Source: Acanthaster planci
Taxonomy: Eukaryota > Echinodermata > Asteroidea > Valvatida > Acanthasteridae
Direction of reading: 5' to 3'
Assembly (NCBI RefSeq): GCF_001949145.1
Contig: NW_019091499.1
Span: 588,785 to 652,784, forward strand
DNA: 64,000 bases
A model generated the notes under the pieces. It did no database searches. It was not told the DNA's origin and saw only the letters and a list, made by a program, of their open reading frames with translations. How positions within the stretch are numbered: position 1 is the first letter of the stretch; each line of letters starts with the position of its first letter. This document shows positions 25,501 through 36,044 of the stretch, one piece after another. A program made the position numbers and the translations under genes.

Positions 25501-26820
25501 AATAAAGCCATGCATTCATAGTGCATGAGCACTGTATGGTACATTGTCTTTTCTATTGTATTTTATGGCTTCTGAGAACAATAAGGTCATGTCCTCTTAC
25601 CAGGGGCAGCACTCAGTGCTACATTTTTACAACAAGTAGTAATTTGCAGTATTATGTAGGGTTAGGGTTAAGGAATTAATCCAAAGAATCAAGCTGAACT
25701 ATTTCAGAAGATGATGGGCTTACTGTAAAACTGTACAGTTAATGTACATAAACGATATCATTTGCAAATGCACTGTCCCCTCCCTTTCATTATTTGCACA
25801 AACGCTAATGTGAAACTAGTGTGGGTACCAGTGAGTACATTTATATAGTCTGGTTAGCGGTCCCCGCATTACTTTATACACTGAAATAAATGAAATGAAA
25901 TATGATGTACAGTGTACATGTAAAGGGTCATGCTATTTAGCGTCAACGAGCGGCAACAAAATATTCAAGCATTTTTATGCAAATATTTTATATTTACAAT
26001 ATTAGTAAGGCTCCTACATATCATATTCAATGTATCGCGTTACCGAAAATGATATTTGAGAGTGGAAATTTGAGCGACAAATTAGGGCCTGCTCGTGCAG
26101 CCCCACCAGCCGCCATCTTGTTTTTCATGTGGACAGCAGAGTAAAGAAAGGTGACGGCCTCCATACATCACAAAAAAGTTTCGTTTTTCTGCATGAATAT
26201 GGAAGCAAATTCGATGTTTCTCTCATACAGTTTCAGGTCTTAGCGTCTCTAAATTATGATAAAACCACTTTTAAATCTTTAGAGGGTAGGCCTACTTTCG
26301 AGTTGTTGACACTTTGTTGATTTCGTTGATGCTAGTTGTATGTGTTGACTGACGATGGTTGATGCTAAATAGCATGACCGCATGATGTAGGCCCCATGTA
26401 GGCTACATTTGTGTCTTCAACTTGTTCAATCATGTCAATAATGTAGGCTAGCTGTAGTGTAGGCCTACATGTATGTAGCCTACTATTTACTTATTGAACT
26501 GAACTTGTACATTCGGGAAGCTCACGCTGTGTTGACGTTACTATCGTGTGTTGACTGTTGACAGTGTGTGCATGTTGACGGTAATTACATGTACTAAGAC
26601 CCCTGCAAGGCCTACGGGTCCTGGTAATTTCTGTAACAATCTCCAATTTCCTTCCATTGCACAAACTCGACACTTCAGCTATTTAGACTTGCCTGATGCA
26701 AAATAAATTAGCGACGTGAAATATATTGGCAGCACATAAACTAGGTGAAGCCTACCCTGATCTTGATCTGGAAGACAGGTCCGTTGCCGCCAAAGTTGCT
26801 GCTGCCCCTTCTTCCGCCAT
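19595..26820 (-). CDS. Methyl-CpG-binding domain protein, MeCP2/MBD4 class, without glycosylase (3 exons, 429 aa)
   Basis: Minus-strand coding exons are 26756-26820 (MAEEGAAAT...), 21528-22169 and 19595-20177. Phases join exactly to 1290 nt. The MBD spans residues about 209-266 and is split by the last intron: VPEGWRRVV, GRFDVYIW|SPTGKKFRS, LHAYLEETG. By alignment with MeCP2, both DNA-reading arginines (R111 and R133 there) are kept as R221 and R243, and D121/Y123 as D231/Y233, so methyl-CpG binding is predicted. Before the MBD are SPKTTPRTP and a KKRKAGED basic stretch. After it come Lys-rich repeats, an AT-hook-like KRGRPRK (312-318) and an acidic patch SEDESSEEDSEDDFD. It ends SSPIV-stop, with no HhH glycosylase as in MBD4. 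The role is a nuclear methylated-DNA reader or chromatin protein. The first exon is the least certain; it is supported by phase, a YY1-type start context and composition. Confidence 0.82.
20178..21527 (-). other. Intron 2 of the MBD gene
   Basis: The intron splits the MBD between IW and SPTG. The donor is TGGAG|gtaaag and the acceptor tgcacccag|CCCAAC. Nothing else is recognisable in its 1.35 kb. Confidence 0.75.
22636..22838. repeat. Long foldback element with nested inverted repeats
   Basis: Outer arms of about 55 bases (22636-22690 and 22784-22838) are inverted copies sharing GCGGTTGCACCATGTAGAAA, with few mismatches. Between them lies a second inverted pair, TATGCTCTGGTCGTCTTGAG against TCCTGAAGACGAACACAGCA. 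The second of these contains CTGAAGA, which fits the CUGANGA core of hammerhead-type ribozymes, although the rest of the core is degenerate. Confidence 0.65.
24148..24671. mobile_element. TTAA-bounded TIR element, interrupted by the assembly gap
   Basis: The left end TTAACCACTACCAGCCGGGG and the right end GAAGTGGTTAA are inverted (TTAACCACT arms). The element shares a block (CCGGGGACTCCG and ACAAAAGACCATACTC) with the copy at 35505-36044. TTAA at each edge is typical of piggyBac-type insertion, so a piggyBac-derived MITE is a reasonable guess. Confidence 0.55.
24261..24660. other. Assembly gap (400 N)
   Basis: A run of exactly 400 N, probably a scaffolding placeholder and not a measured length. 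ORFs that span it are artefacts. Confidence 0.99.
25301..25341. repeat. Hairpin and direct repeat of CGAGGGCAC
   Basis: GTGCCCCGAGGCGAAGTCGA leads into CGAGGGCAC, which recurs a few bases later. The first unit can fold as GTGCCC/GGGCAC. It is a short GC-rich repeat in AT-rich surroundings; function unknown. Confidence 0.4.
25926..26379. mobile_element. 454-bp TIR element (MITE-like)
   Basis: 22-base terminal inverted repeats (GGTCATGCTATTTAGC then GTCAAC on the left, GTTGATGCTAAATAGCATGACC read at the right) differ at one position. There is no ORF of note. It carries a GCCGCCATCTTG box at 26109-26120. Confidence 0.65.
26109..26120 (-). promoter_or_regulatory. YY1-type box (CAAGATGGCGGC) inside the TIR element
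   Basis: CAAGATGGCGGC on the minus strand matches the YY1 consensus and resembles the start-codon context of the MBD gene at 26814-26824. It could act as an alternative start or enhancer site; this is inference only. Confidence 0.35.
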
Positions 26821-26824
26821 CTTG
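26814..26824 (-). promoter_or_regulatory. YY1-type element overlapping the MBD gene start codon
   Basis: CAAGATGGCGG on the minus strand contains the ATG of the proposed first exon (ATGGCGGAAG). YY1 sites overlapping the initiator ATG are common in housekeeping genes, which supports this being a real 5' end. Confidence 0.45.
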
Positions 26825-27366
26825 CCAAATGTAAACAGCGCCCTCTTTAGGTTTCCTAGTGCATAATAATTAATTTTTCTATCACGGAAGCTTGGCGTGC
26901 CAAAGGCTTACAACCAGCAGCAATTATGACACACAACGTGTACAACCACGACACTGCTGATATGTGCCATCACACTCTAAATTTGTTGGCATAAGACCGT
27001 GCTGACCCTAAAGAATTTTAGGGAAAAACAATAACATGAGAAAAAATATTCTGGTTATTGGTGTGATTATTGATTTTTCCAATGAAAAACAAATGCATTT
27101 TTTTTACAAAAAAATAAAGGGGTTTATCCATTTTTAAAATCCAAATTATGCAGCGGAACACTATTCGTTTTTCTGAGAACAATGGTGGAGTACGGCTGAT
27201 ATCCTCTCTCTATTCATTAGTATGCCGGAAAAATGCAGTCTTGAAGAATTTGGTTTTGTATGTTTTTGTTTTTTTTGTTTCAGCATATAGGACCCTGCCA
27301 AATTTCATATCATTTTCCCCTATGCAACTATAAAGGAAACGCTAGACAAAAAGTGTCTTTTCATAT

Positions 27367-27510
27367 GCAGGTCAGCACTTGCGCCAAGCGTTGTGTATCC
27401 GTCAAATTGCTTCCGGGCGATGTTTATTATGTTAATTGAGTCGATTTTTGTTTTCTTCGTAACGCACCCCTATGTACATTATGGAAAGGCGCCTTTCTTA
27501 TTAATGGTTT
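27367..27510 (+). repeat. Dispersed repeat, copy A
   Basis: GCGCCAAGCGTTGTGTATCC followed by GTCAAATTGCTTCC, then CGTAACGCACCCCTATG and TATGGAAAGGCGCCTT, matches in the same order a diverged copy at 48498-48700. Confidence 0.45.
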
Positions 27511-28178
27511 TTACTAAACGCCGCTTCTTTGGTGTTTTCCCAGTCTGTAGTGGTGTCACTGTGACCTCAGCTACTCAGGCCCGTAACTTGGGGTGTGGGG
27601 GTGCGGGGGTGCTTGCACCCCCCCACGCGACTGAAAGGTCCGCTTTTGAGGCAAGAAAAGATTTTGAGCTATACTAGAACATTTTGCGCAAAATAAAATA
27701 TAAAAATGCCGCGCGCTTTGGTATTTTTTGCCTCAGTCAATACCCTCTTCTGGAGTTTACTTGTAACCCCCCCCCCAATAATTTGTACGACCTCATGAAT
27801 CCTGCTGTTTATCAGAATAAAAAACCAAAAGATATATGCTTGGTCCGCGTTGTTAAGGATTCGCAACCCCCCCCCCACGAAAAGTCATCGTTACGGGCCT
27901 GGGTACTACACACCCATCCAACACGATCTCCGAATGTGCAGGCGCCTACCGGCACCCCAAGCTCCAAATTTGGAGCTGAAGGTAAAAAAATATTTTAATT
28001 TGGCGAACTATTTCACAAAACCAACAGAGACCTCGCCACCAGTTTCTCTAACAATTTGGCAGTGTTTGAGACTAGAACTCGAGTCTAGACTGGGACCCAG
28101 TTCGGGCTTGGACTTGGACCGTAACTCCTACAATGAGGTCTCGGCAGGAGTCCGGCAAAAAGTTTAGTTTCATCCTTT

Positions 28179-28249
28179 AATCCACTCCTAAAGACTGCTT
28201 TTTCACTTTAGAGTGGATTGCAAGGGACTCACTCTTTTTCAGAGTGAGT
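28179..28249. repeat. Two consecutive stem-loops
   Basis: The first hairpin pairs AATCCACTCCTAAAG with CTTTAGAGTGGATT (28179-28219). The second pairs ACTCACTCT with AGAGTGAGT around a TTTTC loop (28227-28249). No T-tract or gene follows, so this is more likely repeat debris than a terminator. Confidence 0.5.
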
Positions 28250-30132
28250 TCTTCATTCCTTTGCCTTAAGAGTGTGTTATTTGTGAAAGGAAACGCGCAC
28301 GTGTACCGAACATCCTTTTGGGAAAGTGGGTCAGCTTGATAGCAAGTACAGATGTTTAACTCGCACTGGCGCTCTTCTGAAATCTCAACGATACGAGTAA
28401 AAGACGAAACAGAATGCAGTCTGTTAATGCATTTGCCTACATGGTGTATATTCCTTGGGCAATTGCATAATAAGTGGAGACAGTTTATTTTACAGTACTA
28501 GAAAGGCTTCAGCGGTGAAACGCTTTCCAGGCTCTGATGACTTATACCACACATACATTTGTCTCGAGTTATCAATGGTATATTTATTTAGTCATTGGAA
28601 GCATCGATGGTTAGCATTTGGCGATTATCTAAACATTGGAATTGCGAGCTTGGCCCATTCGGTGCTTTGCTAAAGGAGGGGATTGCCTTTTGCAGTTTGA
28701 GAGAGACAATCAAACATCGATTTACTTCTTGACTGAAGAAAAAAGTTCCCGTCCCCGCCCGGGTTCATCCCCTCCAAAAATGTAGAATGGGACTTAAAAA
28801 TACCCATAATATTTTGAAATTCAAATACGTTTGGAAACTGCAGAGACATGCAGCGGAGATGAAACCGTATAGGCCAATATGGTATCACAACCCCGCTGGT
28901 CTTCTCATATAGCCTTTGGGCTGTAATGGTATGATAATTTTGACAGGTTTTGTGTTTCAGGCATCGAACTACTCCCCATTGAAAAAAGTAATGCCTTTCA
29001 TTTATTTTCAGTTGTTTTCTGCCACCGTGATGATACTTTTCATTGACCTGACACAACAGAGATAGCCGCCAGTGCATATACCACGAGGGTTTAATGACAA
29101 TGCTGCGAGCGCCGCGTGGGCATTAGCCTGTAAACTTCACCGAACTCGACAAAAAGACTGATTCACGGAACACCATTAACCTAATTGGTTTTCATCAAAA
29201 AGTCAATTACCAGAGAAAAATCGCATGGGGCAAGCAGTTACTATTCCCATCGCATCATGACACTGGCTTATTATTTGCAATAACAATGATGAAAGGACTT
29301 ACGAGTCCCTTTCGTCAGGGCCAATGAAACGCAATGGTGCAAAACTTTGACGTATATCACCAATAATTTATTCGAGGTGGTTACGTGGCGTTTGAAATTT
29401 GACTCATCTGTCAGTTCGCCTTGTTGATGTCTCACGAATCGTTGCGCCAATAATTTCATCAACAAGACTTAATGCACTTTTGAGCCTGGTACGAATAAAA
29501 TTTAAACATAAAATCCCACATAACAACTTCCTAAACGCCGGGAGAAGAGCTTTGTTTTTCCCGTCATTGGTTGTTGTTGTGACCCAATAGAATGATATAC
29601 GGAATCATACGCGGACTGATTGTTTCATTGCTATACACCGATGTCCCAGTAAGCGACCCCCGATTCCCCTTTTCGAATTTCCTTTTCCCAGACACTGCTG
29701 TTTCGTAATACTAAAAGTGATTGGATGAAATGATTAGTGTCTGTTCTCAACTACGATGGGCAAATATCAACTTGAAGCACTGACCCGGAGGATGTTTATT
29801 TCACGTTAGGGCTCAGGTAAACCCCCAGAGCTATGCTCCATCTTTTATTGTGCATGTGGGGTGAAATTGGAGGTTTACGGAACACTGACGCATCCAACGT
29901 ACAGGTGAATGCACGGGGCGGGATAAGCCAACACAGGGCTTCCAGTTCCTGAGATAATTGGCAGTTACGTCACTCCGTTCAGTTGTCCGCTTTTGAAACT
30001 GCTGGTTTCCAGCAAACTGGTACGTCAGGTGTATCCACATCAAAGCTACAGAGGTATAATATACATGTACATATCACCGAGCCAATGAACGAGGTAACCA
30101 CTTGGTTACTTTCAACTGCCGCACGTTGAAGA

Positions 30133-33100
30133 ATGGACAGAGCAGTAGCTTTGATTCTGATGGTTTCAACACTGACAGGTGAGCCCCAGTTTTCAAACAC
30201 TTAATTGATTTTTACATTAGCCCCCATCGATAAAGGCAGCAAAAAAAAAAACAAACAAAAAAAAACTGTGATTGAGTGGGGTCCATCTAATCCGAGCCCA
30301 AGCCGAGTCCACGAGGATCCGAGTCCGCGCCAAGTCGGATTGGACTCGAGTCCAGATTCGAGTCCAAGTCCGGATTCGAGTCCTCCATCACTGCAAAAAG
30401 TCTCTAACTTTTATAAAAGAGAGATATTGCCGATTTTGGGGCCCATATTTTGTGCAATGGACATCAAAATGACATTGTTCCTTTAACACCTTGCTGTAAA
30501 TAGGCAGTCATAAAGTGGCGGTAGAGGAATTGATGAACGCCTTCAGCTTGTCCGAAAAGAAAAAAAAATGAACCAGGGACTGTCCAGGTGTGTCCGCGCA
30601 TTTGGTGACATTAGCTTTGTAAACTTTACGTCAAATTTCGAAGCCAGCTGCATGCCCCCACCCCATCCTACAACGTTTTCGTGCTATGTGAATAGCAAAA
30701 CACTCATACACGAACCAATGAGGCCCTAAATTGGCATGAATTGAATAGGAATTATCAAAACGATGGAGTTTCCATCGGACCAGATCAAAAGCCGTGCAAA
30801 TGTAGTTTGGATATCTGTTATGTTGAAATTTTTGATATTTTATGGAACTGCCTGGCTAAAATTATGAAAGTTGGTATCGACTGCATTCAGTTTTGACATA
30901 GAAACGAACTTTTGCAGGACTAAAGATTAGAAAGCAAAATGAAGTGGCTCTGGGTGAAATGCAGCGATGAAAAACTTTACATTTCCTACCTTAAGGCCCA
31001 CAAGTATTTTAATTCCATCTCGTTGATATTTTTCGAATTCAAGCTTATTACTTTGTATAGAGTTCCTTTTAGGGCCTACAGGTATGTCGTCCTCCTGAAT
31101 CGGTATATATTTTTGTAAATTCTTCGTGCCGTTCTTGTAACATAAATGATGCCACGTCGCATGGCGTGTAGATAAAGCTCAATCCTTGTAATGACTATAT
31201 TTGGGGGCACAAAAAGGGACAAGAATTATGATTGAAATAATACTATGGGTTATAGTCCCCATACTACCAGTATGTAAAACGAATTTTATGTCAGCTATGC
31301 CTCCCTTTTGTCCGATATTCCTTTAGTTGTGTTAAGATGCCGTGAGATAGATTTCTACCATCGTCCATTCGGTAAAAAAGGGCCGTTTTTGCATAATTAA
31401 ATTATTATTATTGAAATCTGTGTTTAAATAATTGTTATGTATCATTCTTCTCATCTGGATATCAATGTCTGAACTGGATGGACACCGAAAATCATGGGCG
31501 TAAATCTCGGGGTGGTGGGGGGAGTGGATGTATCCCCCACTTTCTGGCAAGGGGATGGGGACTGAAAAGTCCCCCACGTTTCCGTGATGCGAACAAAAAC
31601 TAAAGAAGATTGTGAAGAAAATGTCGAGTTCCCAACAACCAGAATGAATTCAATATCACTCAAAAAGGAACAATAAAAAGCAAAAATTTGCCGTTTGATG
31701 TAAGATTTTGCATGATTGTAATACATATTACGGATGAACATCTGTATCATGAACACAGCCCCTGTATATTTTCATGTGGAGTCAGGCTGTCAGCCCCCCT
31801 TCAATTAAATCTCCATGGTCTGGATAGTCATTCCCCACCCCAACCCCGATTTCGATTGCCGCAAATAGGAAAAGTCACTGTGCACAGCCCGCGATTGGCC
31901 CTTGAGCAAGCTCTAAGCCTACTTGTTAATATAATCTTTGTATGTGTTTGCATAGTGTTGGTCTCAAGCCATCAAGTCTGCTTCATCGGCTCCGAGTTCA
32001 ACCAAGGGTCTGGTCTCCCACCCCGTTGGTTCCTCCCTTACAACGATCGCTGCAAATGCGCTGCTGTTCGCTTGGGCGGAGTAGGCATCCCTTCGTGGTA
32101 CCGCATGAGGGAACCTTACATTTTGAGTGAGATTTTCCTGAGTGAGGACCCCAACGAGATCCAGGCTTTGTTCGGATGTATTCATTCAGGTATTAGAATA
32201 CCCAAAACGTCAGGGCGTTTCCTAGGGGGGCATAGCGACCTGGAGGGTGCGGAAGTGCCCCACAATTAATTCCAGTTGGCAAATAGGGCTTCGGTCGGCA
32301 AATGAATCCAAAATTGTTACATAAATTATATACGTTGGCCGTCGGCATTTCCCCTAAAGCATAAAATGTAGCGTACCATTTCCATTTTACACGACTCGAG
32401 GTTGGTGAACAAGTTGTAAGTCGGCAAACTGAGCAGGCGCTCCCACTCCCAGAAAATGCCTTCGCTACGCCCCTTCCCATCGAAAAGCGAGGAAATGTCC
32501 TAAACAACTCGATCATAATTATCAGCATGTGATAACGTCTTCGCAATGGGTGAACACCGAGACTTGTAAGCTCCAGAGGTAAAATTAAGACGTAACCCTT
32601 TTTCAAAAATGTGCTGTGCTGCTTTCTAATTTCCACGCGACGAACACTTTCAAGCCATCCTCGGTACAGACTAAAGTGGAGTAGAATTCTGGTACAATTT
32701 TCACTATACCAAACCTTCAGGACATTCTCATTGCATCATGGAACTGGATGACTGGACACGGGGAGGGTGTCGAAGTGATGGGAAAGTGAACCAGTCAAAC
32801 ATTTATTCTTTTTTTCTACTGACTTTCGATTTTTAATTGGTATTTTCCACAAATCGACCTTAATGCCCTTTCCAATCGACAGCTGCAACGTACCAGGCTG
32901 AAAAACATAACGTGATTGGTCATTTCGGGTAGTTGGGCTTGACATCTTAACTCTGGTTGGCCGTGTTAGTTTACTGACAGTCAGTGGCGTAACTAAGGGG
33001 GACACGGGGCTCCTCGCTCGAGGCCCGTGAACCCCTCCCTGCGTAGGAATTACAGAAGGAAAAAATCTCCAGACTGTAATTGTAACTGTGACCGAACGCA

Positions 33101-35159
33101 CTTAGTGCCTCTTCCAGAAAATGACCTCGTAGCCAAGGCCCCCTGCAAAATGTTACCCGATTTTCCACTACTGGCAGTCGCACTTAAGGCCCAAGTCAGG
33201 AATAGAGCCTGAAAGTTGACTCCTAACGGCGCGCTTCCGGAACCCTTGGATCGGAAAAATAACGTGCAGAGATAACGTGCAGAGATTTTAGAATTTGTAA
33301 TTTTTTTCGTTCAGTTATTTCTTACAAAATCCAACTCTGAAAAGGGGCTTTGGAAAAAATTTGCCAATATATGAATTTATAGAAACTAAAAAATCACCTG
33401 ACCTAAAGGAGAAATATCCTACCAAAATTTGACCAATCCCTTCCGAAAATCTAAAATGCATGAAGAACTGTGCAAATGCAGTAGTCTCGTACGCAAATAA
33501 TTATTTACTGTTTGAAATTTTATGGTAGTCTGTCAGTAAAATAAAAAACAAATCAAAATATTTGACAAAATTTTATAATATTATAAGGTCACAAACTTAA
33601 AGTAATAATTCTACCTTTACGACAAAATCTAATATCTTATCTAACCTTTGCTGACAACAACTGCGTGATGTCAGCTCAACGGAATCTGGAGCCCATCGAC
33701 TGCAGGTAGGTAAAATCGTTGCAAGGTTGTACAGTCTAGTTTTCACGAAAACACAAGGAGTGAAAACAAACGTGCATTAACAAGGAGACCTAGGTACGAT
33801 ATCGCCGGACGTGAAAAGTCGTTAATGAAATTCGCTTTTTACCCATCTCCAGGTGACTTTTCCTAAATATTTTTTGACGAAGACAAAGGTAAAATTCCAA
33901 CATGAGTGTATCATGCGGTGGTTTGAGTTAGGAATTATTCAAGGCTTCTAAAAATAATCGAACGTGATAGGACGGCCCAATGTAAAATCCCCATAGGCAG
34001 ACCGCGCGAGGGTTCCGGAAGCTCGCTGCATGCGTGACCTTTTACTTTCAGGCTCTATTGACCCCCCCCCCATTTCTTTCTGGTAAGCCTCAGCCTTTGA
34101 TTGGAAACAGTAATAATTCCAAATCATCACTGCAACAATATTCTGTGATGACACGATTTCGAGAACTGAATAAGGTGAACAAGGAATAATGTTTTGGAGG
34201 CACTTCTTGTGCCTGCTTGTGCATAATATCACGTTTGTCATCCAGTTTCCCATGACGCAGTTCGAATATTGGAAAGTTTTATTGCAACATTCAAAGAGAG
34301 GAAGCAGCCCATTTACTCCCGCTGGAGAGACCTGCATAGGCCACTCATAATTCGTTATAAGCACGGAGAGCTTTGGCACTTGTACCATAAGGGCCAGAAA
34401 CTGCTTTTGAAACTGCTAAAAAGGTGAACTTGCAGCAATCGTAATTTCAATTTGTATGTACCCATTTGGTTGCTTACAGCCGTTCTGTTTCTGATGGCAT
34501 TTTTTTTTAGATCCAACCGTTTTATTGTAATTAACAATGACTTATTGACAATCAATTTCACTTCCACTTTAACATCACTTCACTTTAATTCCGATAACGC
34601 ACATCAAGTTGATGGATGTCACTGACGGTTATTTGAGGAAGCAAAGCTAGGAAAAAGTTGAAAGCTTTCGAAAGATTTTGTCAAATTATTTTGTGCTGTT
34701 AGGCTATATACTATCGATAAATTTACGATGGAGGCCGTTTTTGTAAACAAATTTCCTTGTGCCTCGTTAACTATCGATTCTGACCTGTGTCACAACATGA
34801 TTCTTTACTTATGTAGCTGCCACTGTCAAGCAGCCGATTTTGGCAGAACTGTCAGATGTATACATCCATTAAGCCTACATCAGTATATTACTGTCTGTCG
34901 AGGAAGTTGTGCATGCTCGTATCCATCAGGTAATGTCGTCAGTGGAGAGGCGGTGGGGAAACTGACTCGAATGCTTGCATGATTTCTATCACGACCGAAG
35001 ATAAAAGCTGGAGCGGGCATGACGTTACTAGAATTGACTTGTTCTCGTGTTTGCATGGATACAGATAGCAATGAAGTCGGCACTACCGTGACGAAAGACG
35101 CCTTCGAAGAGACGGCCGGCGGGGGTCCACGACAAGCAGAACCCAATCTCCCATTATAA
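30133..35159 (+). CDS. Putative small secreted cysteine-rich protein (tentative multi-exon model)
   Basis: Exon 30133-30178 encodes MDRAVALILMVSTLT and ends ACAG|gtgagc. It joins in phase to 31956-32189 (ttgcatag|TG), giving a hydrophobic leader ending VLVSSHQ, a classic signal peptide. Exon 2 encodes CFIGSEFNQ, RCKCAAVRL, SWYRMREPYI and FGCIHS. A phase-compatible continuation uses 34834-34929 (VRCIHPLSL, VCRGSCACSYPS) and 35065-35159 (DSNEVGTT to NLPL-stop), totalling 471 nt and 156 aa. An extra exon 33675-33705 would also fit phase, with 34817 as the next start, but it lies inside a TIR element. The VCxGxCxxSxPS motif recalls the cystine-knot turn of glycoprotein-hormone alpha2-like proteins, though the following cysteines are absent. 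Family unrecognised. Exons 1-2 are more certain than the 3' end. Confidence 0.42.
30294..30383. repeat. GAGTCC-rich degenerate minisatellite
   Basis: Many GAGTCC and GGACTC units occur within 90 bases, including the palindrome GGACTCGAGTCC. A related stretch (CTCGAGTCTAGACTGGGACC) lies near 28078. The array sits in intron 1 of the putative secreted-protein gene. Confidence 0.55.
32982..33000 (+). repeat. CAGTGGCGTAACTAAGGGG element end
   Basis: This is the best match in the window to the CAGTGGCGTAACTAGGGGG class of dispersed element ends. The body to its right is not clearly bounded. Confidence 0.5.
33201..34059. mobile_element. 859-bp element with imperfect terminal inverted repeats
   Basis: The left end AATAGAGCCTGAAAGT and the right end ACTTTCAGGCTCTATT are perfect inverted copies. 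Inside, GCGCGCTTCCGGAACCCT on the left mirrors AGGGTTCCGGAAGCTCGC on the right. There is no transposase ORF, so it is non-autonomous. Confidence 0.6.
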
Positions 35160-35504
35160 CTGCCCTCTCAAGGACTTTACTTTCTGAGGGCTTTAATCTT
35201 TCAAAACTACACCACTTACCCCTGCATCCTTGCAGTCGCTGGTATCGACTCATTTCTTTTGTCCACAATCACTCGACGACTGTCTGTCTTAGGAGGGAGA
35301 AAAAGGTAGTTTTCTTCCCTATGATGGTTTTGATAAATTAGGTTTCTAAAAGCAGGGCGCCCTCTCTCCGTCTGACACTGGTTTGGAGCTCCCAACGGAA
35401 GGCATACACTGTTTATTTCACCGGCTTTGTCTCTGACATAGCCAAGAAAAACTAAATTCAAAGAAAGATCGAGCAATGTGTTTGTGGACTTCTATCAAAA
35501 TGGT

Positions 35505-36044
35505 TAAAACCACTTGCCGCCGGGGACTCCGATTTCGGACAAAAGGAATTGGGCCTTGCAACAAAAGACCATACTCATAACAAAGACCAGGCTTTTCACT
35601 CTCAACAGTGGAGATAATCCAGCCTTGTTTAGAAACAGTGTATCACGCTTTGGGGCATTCAGCGTGAGCAGATTACCACCGAGGCTAAAAGCGCTCCACC
35701 ACTGCAGCGATGAGCCACGCAGTACTGCTGCACGCTAATCTGGCCCCTATTGAAAAGAGGCCAGCGGCGCACTGTGCCAGGTTCGTGAACAAAAGAAAAT
35801 TGCGTAACACCGCAAAATCTGGGCTCTTTTTACAAGGCAGCAGGCCCGGCTGAAATACTCCAGCGTCAATAGATGTGTCTGTCAGATTAGAGTAGAAACC
35901 AGACAGTCCTTCGTGTGGGTGTAAGTGTCCAGTAAATGAAGATATGAATTTTTAACGAATTTTGAAAACAGAAAAAATAATAATAATTACCCCGTCCCAG
36001 CATCATCAACATTGATAAATACCACTCGCGCGAAGTGGTTTTAA
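35505..36044. mobile_element. TTAA-bounded TIR element, intact copy (540 bp)
   Basis: The ends are TTAAAACCACTT and AAGTGGTTTTAA, perfect 12-base inverted repeats including TTAA. The internal block CCGGGGACTCCG...ACAAAAGACCATACTC is shared with the copy at 24148 that contains the assembly gap. There is no coding capacity. Probably a piggyBac-type MITE. Confidence 0.6.

Larger units (their letters stand above)
22170..26755 (-). other. Intron 1 of the MBD gene, repeat-rich and with an assembly gap
   Basis: This 4.6 kb intron contains a foldback element (22636-22838), a TTAA-bounded element enclosing 400 N (24148-24671), a CGAGGGCAC hairpin (25301-25341) and a 454-bp TIR element (25926-26379). 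Missing exons inside the gap cannot be excluded, but the flanking exons already join in phase. Confidence 0.65.
26825..30132. other. Divergent intergenic region, MBD gene to secreted-protein gene
   Basis: I see no supported gene. The region contains a dispersed repeat shared with 48498-48700 (at 27367-27510), GC-rich CCCGTAAC/poly-C repeat debris (27578-27900) and two adjacent hairpins (28179-28249). Confidence 0.55.
32190..34833 (+). other. Intron of the putative secreted-protein gene
   Basis: This holds a CAGTGGCGTA repeat end (32982), a tandem 13-mer duplication AACGTGCAGAGAT (33261-33286) and an 859-bp element with inverted ends (33201-34059). A possible 31-bp exon at 33675-33705 is within that element and is doubtful. 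Confidence 0.45.

Noticed and set aside
25653-25672. TAGGGTTAGGGTTAAGG, telomere-like
   Set aside because: Only two units, in an AT-rich repeat context with an inverted CTTAACCCTAACC near 25357; not a telomere array.
31688-32269. Whole 193-codon ORF as a single-exon gene
   Set aside because: The first third is repeat-like with no start context. The useful part begins at a splice acceptor (31956) and ends at a donor (32189).
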